Source: UBA3537 sp038106885 (GTDB lineage: Bacteria > Bacteroidota > Bacteroidia > Flavobacteriales > Flavobacteriaceae). From it: a stretch of 27,164 nt of DNA. The notes beneath the pieces were generated by a model. That model had not been told where the DNA came from. It ran no database searches and worked only from the letters and a program-made list of their open reading frames with translations. The DNA is taken from contig JAYNFX010000022.1 of the NCBI GenBank assembly GCA_038106885.1, forward strand, positions 1 to 27,164, in the 5' to 3' direction. Below are positions 1 through 5,707 of the stretch, piece by piece (the stretch's first letter is position 1; every line of letters starts with the position of its first letter). Both the position numbers and the translations under genes were made by a program.

Positions 1-56
1 GATGTAAGTAAAAAAACTGTTCCAAATATTAAGCTTGCTTTGTTTGATTTTTTCAT
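1..56 (-). CDS. N-terminus of an exported protein, cut by the left edge
   Basis: An ATG on the minus strand at 56 opens a frame that runs off the window. Only about 18 residues are visible: MKKSNK followed by a hydrophobic run (LIFGTVFLLT), which looks like a signal peptide or lipoprotein leader. It starts 10 bases after the gldI stop and is probably in the same transcript as nrnA and gldI. In relatives a second FKBP-type peptidyl-prolyl isomerase often follows gldI, so that is a plausible identity. It is inference from position only, since no domain is visible. Confidence 0.5.
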   Translation of the reverse strand, partial: MKKSNKASLIFGTVFLLT

Positions 57-66
57 GTTTTATAAT

Positions 67-606
67 TTATAAATTGTTTTTTAATATTTTATGGACATTA
101 ACTTCATACACTAAAGTGGTATTAGGTTTAATTTTTTTTTCTGAATCTCCATAAAGACCATATGCTAAATATGAGGGAAAAATGAAAGTTGTTATATCTC
201 CTTCGCTCATTAACTTAAATCCTTCTCTCAAACCTGATATAATATCTTGTTGTTCCATGCGGTAGGTTTGTTGTTTAGCATTAAAACTAAATTGTTTTTC
301 TCCATTTATTGTCATACATTCAAAAGTATAAAATATTATGTCTCCAAATTTTGGTTTATATTTTGATTTATTTTTTTTTATTTCGTTATGATACCAAAAC
401 CCGTAATTTGAACGAGTGAATTTTTTTTTTGATTTATTTATGAAATCAAAAATTTCATTGTTTTGTTCGTTATTAAAGTCTATATTTCTTTTGACTGAAT
501 AATCAATAAAATTCCCAGTCTTGTATAGCTTTGGTGGCCTTGGACTATCATTTTTACAATTAAAAAGTATAATTAATAAAAAATAAAATATCCTCTTTTT
601 AATCAT
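67..606 (-). CDS. gldI: GldI-type lipoprotein peptidyl-prolyl isomerase (FKBP fold)
   Basis: A 179-residue protein with a lipoprotein leader: hydrophobic residues 6-15 end in LFNC, with Cys17 as the probable lipidation site. The C-terminal half (about residues 86-176) is an FKBP domain, recognisable from the hairpin ending in AYGLYGD and the closing strand TLVYEVNVHKIL. The length and leader match GldI, an accessory protein of flavobacterial gliding and type IX secretion thought to act as a periplasmic folding catalyst; that role is family knowledge. Its ATG overlaps the end of nrnA by 8 bases, so the two are probably translated in series. A run of ten A lies in the coding strand (421-430), encoding consecutive lysines. 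A generic FKBP lipoprotein is the alternative. Confidence 0.8.
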   Translation of the reverse strand: MIKKRIFYFLLIILFNCKNDSPRPPKLYKTGNFIDYSVKRNIDFNNEQNNEIFDFINKSKKKFTRSNYGFWYHNEIKKNKSKYKPKFGDIIFYTFECMTINGEKQFSFNAKQQTYRMEQQDIISGLREGFKLMSEGDITTFIFPSYLAYGLYGDSEKKIKPNTTLVYEVNVHKILKNNL

Positions 607-1612
607 TTAATAAATCTTTATTAGATGATACAATTGATTTAAAAAGCTTTACAGTGTTTTCTATAGAATCATAACTTTTACCACCTGAAGCATTTTTGTG
701 ACCACCTCCATTAAAATACTTTTTAGCAATTTGATTAACATCAATATTTCCTTTTGATCGAAGTGATATTTTTATTATTTCTTCTTCTTTGTTTTCAATA
801 AATATAGCTGTTAATTTAACACCCTTGATAGATAGGCCATAATTGACCAACCCTTCTGTGTCACCTTTCTTGTAAGCGCATTGGTCTAGTTCTGATTGTG
901 ATAATGTTATAAATGAAGCATTCGAATCAATTAGTCTTAGATTATTTAAAGCTATTCCAATAAGTTTTAATTTTTCAACACTATTGTTATCATAAATATT
1001 GTTATGAATTTTTGAGTGATTAACTCCGTTTTCAATTAATGTTGCTACAACTCTATGTGTTGTTGGTGAAGTTTTAGGAAATCTAAATGAAGCTGTATCC
1101 GTCATGATTCCTGTATATAGAGCTGTTCCTATTTCTTTATTTATCATTTTCCCATCTCCAAGTCTTTCAATAAAATGATATATCATTTCACATGTTGACC
1201 CCATCTTTGTATCAGAGTAAATGTAGTCTGCATACTCTTCAGGCTGTTCATGATGATCAATCATAATTTTTATTGCAGAGGTATTTTTAATTATATGTTT
1301 AATCTCACCACATCGATTTAAAGAATTAAAATCAAGAGTAAAGATTATATCAATTTTATTTAAAAATTCACTTGCTTCCTTAGGATGAGAATCATAATTT
1401 ATGATTTTATCTGTTCCTGGAATCCATTTTAAAAAATCTGGATAATTATTTGGAGAAATAACTCTTACATTATGTTTTTTTTGAACGAGATAGTTACTAA
1501 GCCCAAGTGAAGAACCTATTGCATCACCATCTGGGTTTATATGAGGAATAATAGCAACTCTTTTGGGTGTATTTATTAGGGCTTTTAATGTCTCAAAAGT
1601 TAAATTTTTCAT
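599..1612 (-). CDS. nrnA: DHH/DHHA1 phosphoesterase, NrnA-like (nanoRNase / pAp phosphatase)
   Basis: A 337-residue protein of the DHH superfamily with DHHA1 C-terminus. Metal-binding motifs are all present: NPDGDAIGS (D28, D30), TLDFN (D94), DHH at 119-121 and GIMTDTASF (D172). The DHHA1 substrate motif GGGHKNASGG is at about 302-311. Family members degrade 2-5-mers of RNA and dephosphorylate 3'-phosphoadenosine 5'-phosphate in the cytoplasm. The frame can be extended to a TTG at 1621, but that TTG lies inside a good -7 promoter box, so the ATG at 1612 is chosen. It leads the gldI transcript and diverges from ndk. Which substrate dominates cannot be read from sequence. Confidence 0.88.
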   Translation of the reverse strand: MKNLTFETLKALINTPKRVAIIPHINPDGDAIGSSLGLSNYLVQKKHNVRVISPNNYPDFLKWIPGTDKIINYDSHPKEASEFLNKIDIIFTLDFNSLNRCGEIKHIIKNTSAIKIMIDHHEQPEEYADYIYSDTKMGSTCEMIYHFIERLGDGKMINKEIGTALYTGIMTDTASFRFPKTSPTTHRVVATLIENGVNHSKIHNNIYDNNSVEKLKLIGIALNNLRLIDSNASFITLSQSELDQCAYKKGDTEGLVNYGLSIKGVKLTAIFIENKEEEIIKISLRSKGNIDVNQIAKKYFNGGGHKNASGGKSYDSIENTVKLFKSIVSSNKDLLND

Positions 1613-1618
1613 AAGTTT

Positions 1619-1626
1619 CAAAGATA
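1619..1626 (-). promoter_or_regulatory. -7 box TATCTTTG, possible nrnA promoter
   Basis: On the minus strand this octamer matches the Bacteroidota -7 consensus TAnnTTTG and is identical to the box before pheT. It ends only 6 bases before the nrnA ATG at 1612, so transcription would begin at or next to the start codon. I see no TTTG at the expected upstream distance, so the box may be fortuitous. Confidence 0.35.
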
Positions 1627-1645
1627 CAATATTTATAAGTACATC

Positions 1646-1672
1646 TGAAAATGATTTTCATTTCAAAATCAT
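1646..1672. promoter_or_regulatory. Overlapping inverted repeats in the nrnA/ndk divergent promoter
   Basis: Two perfect inverted repeats share bases here. TGAAAAT-g-ATTTTCA spans 1646-1660. ATGATTTT-(6)-AAAATCAT spans 1651-1672. The second ends directly against the ndk -7 box (1673-1680), and the pair sits between the start codons of nrnA and ndk. Position and symmetry suggest a protein-binding site, but AT-rich DNA produces such palindromes by chance fairly often. Confidence 0.4.
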
Positions 1673-1680
1673 TACTTTTG
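1673..1680 (+). promoter_or_regulatory. -7 box TACTTTTG of ndk
   Basis: A perfect TAnnTTTG match with 20 bases between its final G and the ndk ATG at 1701, the same distance as before the TPR gene and trxB. The -33 position reads AATG, a poor match to TTTG. The predicted 5' leader is about 14-15 bases. Confidence 0.55.
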
Positions 1681-1700
1681 CACCTATTAAATTTAAATTT

Positions 1701-2120
1701 ATGACAAACAATAGAACATTTACAATGCTTAAGCCAGATTCAGTTGAAAAAGGTAATATTGGAGCAATTCTAGAAAAAATTACTGCCTCTGGATTTAAAG
1801 TAGTTGCAATGAAATTAACTCAACTTACTGTTCCTGATGCTGAGAAATTTTATGATATTCATAGCGATAAACCATTTTTTTCAGATTTAGTTGGATACAT
1901 GACTCGTGGGCCAATTGTAGCTGCTGTTTTGGAAAAAGAAAATGCAGTTGATGACTTTAGAACATTAATTGGATCAACAAATCCAGCAGAAGCTGCTGAA
2001 GGTACTATTCGAAATATGTTTGCAGATTCTATAAGCGAAAACGCAGTTCACGGAAGTGATAGTAATGAAAATGCTGCAATTGAAAGTGCTTTTCATTTCT
2101 CTGCTAGAGAGATGTTTTAA
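1701..2120 (+). CDS. ndk: Nucleoside diphosphate kinase
   Basis: A 139-residue protein of typical NDK length that transfers the gamma phosphate from ATP to other nucleoside diphosphates through a phosphohistidine. The catalytic His is H117 in NAVHGSDS, the family signature. The start TFTMLKPDSVEKG and the segment MTRGPIVAAVLE are also standard. The open frame continues upstream to 1563, but that part overlaps nrnA and the promoter; the ATG at 1701 gives the normal N-terminus and a leader of sensible length. It is transcribed alone, diverges from nrnA, and ends at a clear hairpin terminator. Confidence 0.97.
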   Translation: MTNNRTFTMLKPDSVEKGNIGAILEKITASGFKVVAMKLTQLTVPDAEKFYDIHSDKPFFSDLVGYMTRGPIVAAVLEKENAVDDFRTLIGSTNPAEAAEGTIRNMFADSISENAVHGSDSNENAAIESAFHFSAREMF

Positions 2121-2143
2121 TTCAATTTTTTTGGAAAGTTAAT

Positions 2144-2170
2144 AAACCACACAAAGTTGTGGTTTTTTTA
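2144..2170 (+). terminator. Rho-independent terminator of ndk, shared with the convergent recF operon
   Basis: AAACCACA (2144-2151) pairs with TGTGGTTT (2158-2165) around a 6-base loop, and T continues to 2169. It lies 23 bases after the ndk stop. On the minus strand the structure is followed by TTTATT and overlaps the stop codon of the DUF721 gene, so it may work in both directions. Confidence 0.75.
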
Positions 2171-2464
2171 TTTTAAAATAATTTTATCGACAACTTCTTT
2201 TCCTAATTCATCATTAATTAGCTTAATAATTTTATCTTTTCCATAACTAAGCTCTTCTCTTAATACTGATGAACTAAGATTAACATATAAAGTTTTGTTT
2301 TGTAATCTAACATTAGTAGTATAGTTCTGAACTCCTTTTCCAAGTAGTTCACGCCATGCTGCTCCAACTCTAACATTATCTAAACCTTTTTCAAGTTTAT
2401 TATCCTTAACAAAAGAGGATAGTATATCTTGTATTTTTTGATTTTTATTAAGTCTTTTTTTCAT
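2168..2464 (-). CDS. DUF721 / DciA-like protein
   Basis: A 98-residue basic protein matching the DUF721 family: an N-terminal helical part, then a core with the conserved W in VGAAWRELLG, and the strand-helix pattern TLYVNLSSSVLREELSYGKDKIIKLIN typical of the family (fewer than 20 residues of it are diagnostic, centred on VLREEL). DUF721 contains DciA, the ancestral loader of the replicative helicase DnaB in bacteria without DnaC. Short flavobacterial members have only the core domain, so the loader role is inference. It is the last gene after recF and the lipoprotein; its ATG overlaps the preceding TGA by one base (TGATG). Confidence 0.75.
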   Translation of the reverse strand: MKKRLNKNQKIQDILSSFVKDNKLEKGLDNVRVGAAWRELLGKGVQNYTTNVRLQNKTLYVNLSSSVLREELSYGKDKIIKLINDELGKEVVDKIILK

Positions 2465-2880
2465 CAGTTAAGTTCTAATGGTTTATAGACTTTGTAGTTA
2501 TAAACCATGCCTTTATCATTTTTTATTGAAAGATTAGTTTTATTTACTTTGGTTATTTCCTCAACAAAAATAGTGTTGTTATCTTCATATACAATCATTA
2601 GACGTTTGTTAAATTTAATTTCTAATTTAAAATTTAATTGGTCCTTTGAAGTTGTGTATGAGCCGTTAAAGTTAGGTTTTAATTTCTTTCTAAAACCACT
2701 TAGGTCATTATTAATTCTAAAGTAATCAATCTCTTGACTAATTTTAAATTCTTTTAAAAGTTTACCGTTTTTGTAAACATTTTCAATCTCCCAATATCCA
2801 TTTATGAATTCGATATAATCAACTGGGTGGGGTTTACAGCCAAAAAAAAACAAAGTCGTAAGAAATAGTACTTTTTTCAC
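2464..2880 (-). CDS. Small lipoprotein, lipocalin-like, function unknown
   Basis: A 138-residue protein with a short leader ending in FFFGC, Cys15 being the likely lipidated residue. The rest alternates short strands (GYWEIENVYKNGK, LNFKLEIKF, MIVYEDNNTIFVEEIT), which suggests a small beta-barrel of lipocalin type. That fold call is inference. Such a gene sits between recF and the DUF721 gene in many flavobacteria, but I know no function. Translation starts at GTG (2880), which overlaps the recF stop as GTGA, so it probably depends on recF translation. A run of nine T in the leader (2842-2850 on the complement) encodes the phenylalanines. Confidence 0.7.
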   Translation of the reverse strand: MKKVLFLTTLFFFGCKPHPVDYIEFINGYWEIENVYKNGKLLKEFKISQEIDYFRINNDLSGFRKKLKPNFNGSYTTSKDQLNFKLEIKFNKRLMIVYEDNNTIFVEEITKVNKTNLSIKNDKGMVYNYKVYKPLELN

Positions 2881-3956
2881 AGTTTAAAAATTTCATAATT
2901 ATCATGGGCACTTTTGACTACATTTTCAGTTCTTTTTGCATCAGTATCAGATATAAACAATTGGCCAAAATTAGAATCATTTACCATTTTGATTATTTGT
3001 TTAACTCTTTTAGAATCTAATTTATCAAAAATATCATCTAATAATAAAATAGGGGAGTTTCCACTTTTAGCTTTTAACACTTCGTATTGAGCTAATTTCA
3101 AAGCTATTAAAAAAGATTTTTGCTGTCCCTGACTACCAAATTTCTTTATTGGGTAATTTCCTATCAAAAATTCAATATCATCTTTGTGAATTCCCGCACT
3201 AGTATATTGTAAAACTTTATCTTTTTCAATATTAGAAATTAATAAATCTTGTAGTCTATGATTTTTGAGTTGACTTTTGTAGTTTAGATTAACTTTTTCT
3301 TTATTGTTACTTATAATACTATATTTTTCAAAAAAAATAGGAGTAAATAATTCTAAAAATTCTTTTCTTTTATTAAATATGAGGTTTCCAATTTTTGAAA
3401 GTTGTTCATCATATATCTCAATTGTATCATGATCGAATGTACGGCTTAAATAAAATTGTTTTAATAATGAGTTTCTTTGAGATAAAATCTTATTATATCT
3501 AATTATTTGATCTAAATATATTTTATCGTTCTGCGAAATTACCCCATCAATGAACTTTCTCCTTAAATCACTGCCCTCAGTTATTAGGTCACGATCTACA
3601 GGTGAAATAATTACCAAAGGTAATAGTCCAATATGATCGCTAAAACGGTTGTAAGATTTTGAATTACGTTTTATAACTTTCTTTCCTCCTTTTTTTAGTG
3701 ACACTATAATTTTTTCTTCTTTTAAATCCTTCGAATATCTCCCATCAACAACAAAAAAATCTTCACCGTGCTTTATGTTCTGTGATGCGATTGGATTGAA
3801 ATAGCTTTTGCCAAACGAAAGATGATATATAGCATCAAGAATATTGGTTTTTCCAACTCCATTTGATCCTACAAAACAATTTACTTTACTATTAAATTCA
3901 AAAGTTTGATTTTTGAAGTTTTTATAATTGATAAGATTGAGTGTTTTAAGGTGCAT
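2877..3956 (-). CDS. recF: DNA replication and repair protein RecF
   Basis: A 359-residue SMC-like ATPase that binds gapped DNA and helps RecO/RecR load RecA. Walker A is GSNGVGKT (30-37), the ABC signature region is KFGSQGQQKS (272-281), and Walker B is ILLLDD (303-308) followed by the D-loop residues KLD. LRRKFIDGVIS (131-141) is a standard RecF segment. The open frame begins at a TTG (3968); the ATG at 3956 gives MHLKTLNLINYKNF, the usual family start. It heads a three-gene set with the lipoprotein and DUF721 genes and diverges from the TPR/ribH set. A poor -7 match (TTTATTTG, 3966-3973 minus) is the only promoter candidate seen. Confidence 0.96.
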   Translation of the reverse strand: MHLKTLNLINYKNFKNQTFEFNSKVNCFVGSNGVGKTNILDAIYHLSFGKSYFNPIASQNIKHGEDFFVVDGRYSKDLKEEKIIVSLKKGGKKVIKRNSKSYNRFSDHIGLLPLVIISPVDRDLITEGSDLRRKFIDGVISQNDKIYLDQIIRYNKILSQRNSLLKQFYLSRTFDHDTIEIYDEQLSKIGNLIFNKRKEFLELFTPIFFEKYSIISNNKEKVNLNYKSQLKNHRLQDLLISNIEKDKVLQYTSAGIHKDDIEFLIGNYPIKKFGSQGQQKSFLIALKLAQYEVLKAKSGNSPILLLDDIFDKLDSKRVKQIIKMVNDSNFGQLFISDTDAKRTENVVKSAHDNYEIFKL

Positions 3957-4065
3957 TTTTAAGATCAAATAAATTTATTGTAAATTGGAAATATTACAGT
4001 GTTAATTATGATGCAAAATATTGAAAAATAACAAATAAATTAGTATTTTTTTTAGAATAAAATCA

Positions 4066-4073
4066 TATTTTTG
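4066..4073 (+). promoter_or_regulatory. -7 box TATTTTTG of the TPR/ribH transcript
   Basis: A perfect TAnnTTTG match with 20 bases between its final G and the ATG at 4094. No convincing -33 TTTG is present (GTAT at the 19-base spacing). The remainder of the 3957-4093 gap, shared with recF, shows nothing else I can name. Confidence 0.5.
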
Positions 4074-4093
4074 CGCTCAGAATTTATAATATT

Positions 4094-4858
4094 ATGGCTA
4101 CTTATAAAAAGCGTGGGGGTAAACCCAGAACTAAGTTAGATAAGCAACAGTCTATTGAAGATGGATCAACAACTGCAGAAGTATTTAATACACTCGATGA
4201 GGGAGCTTCAAAAACTGAGCAGTGGGTTGTTGCAAATCAAAAATATATTTTTTTAATAGTTGGTTTTTCAGCATTTATTATTTTAGGATTTTTGGGATAT
4301 GATAAATTTATTCAACAGCCTAAAGAGAGTAAAGCGATGAATGACATGTATACTGCGCAGACGTATTTTGATGAAGCTATATCATCTGTAAATCAAGATT
4401 CACTTTTTAATTTATCACTCAATGGTGATGGTATTAAATATGGCATGTTAGATATAGCAGATATTTACTCAGGAACAAATGCTGGTAATTTAGCTAATTA
4501 TTATGCCGGAATGGCCTTTTTGAACATGAAAGATTATGCTAAGGCTATCGAATATTTAAATGAATTTAGTTCTGAAGATGATGTTTTAGGACCCATATCA
4601 AGAGGCGGCATTGGAGATGCTTTTGTTCAACTTGAGCAACTTGAAGATGCATTTGATTATTATATCCAGGCTGCTGATTTAAGAACTAATAACTATACAA
4701 CTCCTATGTATTTACTAAAAGCTGGAGTAATAGGTTTAAAGATCGGGGAATTTGATAAGTCGTTACTTTATTTCAATAAAATTAAATCTGATTTTCCTGA
4801 AAGTACTGAGGCCAAGGATATTGATGTTTTTATCGGAAAAGCAGAAGCCCTAAATTAA
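4094..4858 (+). CDS. Membrane-anchored tetratricopeptide-repeat protein
   Basis: A 254-residue protein with a basic N-terminus (MATYKKRGGKPRTK), one membrane segment at about 50-69 (YIFLIVGFSAFIILGFLGY) and a C-terminal helical-repeat region at about 130-250. TPR signatures are readable in YYAGMAFLNMKDYAKAIEYL and again around LYFNKIKSDFPES. The predicted topology puts the repeats outside the cytoplasm, like the YfgM/TPR_21 type of chaperone-associated protein; similarity to those is inference. It is immediately before ribH (6 bases) in an order familiar from flavobacteria. Its partners are not evident. Confidence 0.8.
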   Translation: MATYKKRGGKPRTKLDKQQSIEDGSTTAEVFNTLDEGASKTEQWVVANQKYIFLIVGFSAFIILGFLGYDKFIQQPKESKAMNDMYTAQTYFDEAISSVNQDSLFNLSLNGDGIKYGMLDIADIYSGTNAGNLANYYAGMAFLNMKDYAKAIEYLNEFSSEDDVLGPISRGGIGDAFVQLEQLEDAFDYYIQAADLRTNNYTTPMYLLKAGVIGLKIGEFDKSLLYFNKIKSDFPESTEAKDIDVFIGKAEALN

Positions 4859-4864
4859 AAATTT

Positions 4865-5350
4865 ATGGCTACGGCTAACAAAAACCTATCGGATTACGAC
4901 AAATCATTATACGCTGATGCCGTAAATTTTAAAATCGGTATTGCAGTTTCTGATTGGAATTTTAATATTACTCAAAATTTACTAAAAGGAACTTTAGATA
5001 CATTATTAGATTGCGGTGTTTTAAAAAATAACATCTTAGTTAAACATGTCCCTGGTAGCTTTGAGCTTGTTTATGGTGCAAAAAAGTTGCAATCAAAAGA
5101 TTTAGATGCAGTTATTGTTATTGGCTGTTTGATCAGGGGAGAAACTAGTCATTTTGATTATGTTTGTAAAGGAGTTACTGATGGTATACGAGATTTAAAT
5201 ATTCTAAATGATGTTCCTGTAATTTTTTGTGTTTTGACCGATAATACAATACAACAATCGATTGATCGCAGTGGAGGTAAGCATGGTAACAAAGGGGTTG
5301 AGGCTGCTATATCTGCTTTAAAAATGATAAATTTTAATAAGGATTTATAA
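4865..5350 (+). CDS. ribH: 6,7-dimethyl-8-ribityllumazine synthase
   Basis: A 161-residue lumazine synthase, the penultimate riboflavin enzyme, which condenses 5-amino-6-ribitylamino-uracil with 3,4-dihydroxy-2-butanone 4-phosphate. Visible family features are W31 (stacks on the pyrimidine), VPGSFELVYGAKKL (62-75), GCLIRGETSHFDYV (87-100) with catalytic His96, and the phosphate-binding end DRSGGKHGNKG (134-144). The N-terminal extension of about 20 residues is usual in this phylum. It is downstream of the TPR gene with a 6-base gap. No FMN riboswitch-like structure precedes it, and no other rib gene is in the window. Confidence 0.96.
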   Translation: MATANKNLSDYDKSLYADAVNFKIGIAVSDWNFNITQNLLKGTLDTLLDCGVLKNNILVKHVPGSFELVYGAKKLQSKDLDAVIVIGCLIRGETSHFDYVCKGVTDGIRDLNILNDVPVIFCVLTDNTIQQSIDRSGGKHGNKGVEAAISALKMINFNKDL

Positions 5351-5376
5351 TTCTTTTTAAATTTATTTATTCATAC

Positions 5377-5407
5377 TTTATTCACTATTAAATTTTGAGT
5401 ATTTTTG
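5377..5407 (+). promoter_or_regulatory. Promoter TTTA-N19-TATTTTTG before the small membrane gene and mutL
   Basis: The -7 box TATTTTTG (5400-5407) matches the consensus and has TTTA, three of four bases, exactly 19 bases upstream. The distance to the ATG at 5435 is 27 bases. It would start the transcript through mutL, the rhomboids and the EEP gene. I see no terminator after ribH, so read-through is also possible. Confidence 0.45.
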
Positions 5408-5434
5408 ATTTGATTTCTCATTACACCAAAACAA

Positions 5435-5707
5435 ATGGGTCTTTTCAAGCTAAAAAAAAACAAAAGATTTAATTATAAACCACGCTTCTACAAAGGAGTT
5501 GGAAATCCCTTTGAATTAAAGCATAAATTTGAGGACCAACGCACAACTGTTGAAAAAAATAATTTAAAAAAAACTTTTAAAATTGCTTTAAATGATTTGA
5601 AATCATACGATATCAAATCCTTAAGAATAATAATTATAGTTTCATTTCTTTTATCATTATTATTTCTATTTATTATTGAATTTGATTTGACAATTTTTAT
5701 TAAATGA
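5435..5707 (+). CDS. Small membrane protein upstream of mutL, function unknown
   Basis: A 90-residue protein with a basic N-terminal half (RFNYKPRFYKGVGNP around residues 11-25), a charged middle part and one hydrophobic C-terminal segment at about 66-89 ending in IFIK. This is a tail-anchor-like topology with the basic part probably in the cytoplasm. I recall flavobacterial homologues being listed in databases as 'riboflavin synthase subunit beta'; nothing here resembles a riboflavin synthase, and the name probably comes from the neighbouring ribH. The stop overlaps the mutL start as ATGA, so it is coupled to mutL. Function is not known to me. Confidence 0.75.
   Translation: MGLFKLKKNKRFNYKPRFYKGVGNPFELKHKFEDQRTTVEKNNLKKTFKIALNDLKSYDIKSLRIIIIVSFLLSLLFLFIIEFDLTIFIK

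Noticed and set aside
1563..1700. N-terminal extension of ndk by 46 residues
   Set aside because: It overlaps nrnA and the promoter region and does not resemble the kinase; the ATG at 1701 gives the normal length.
3957..3968. Longer start of recF at TTG 3968 (and similar TTG extensions of dapB, udk, nrnA, the second rhomboid and divIC)
   Set aside because: In each case an ATG a few codons downstream gives the expected family N-terminus.
3957..4093. RNA gene or small protein in the recF/TPR gap
   Set aside because: The gap has only a -7 box and AT-rich sequence; no stable stem or open frame with a plausible start was seen. No tRNA-like cloverleaf was seen in any other gap.
4859..5434. FMN riboswitch at ribH
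   Set aside because: ribH follows the TPR gene by 6 bases and no structured leader precedes that transcript.
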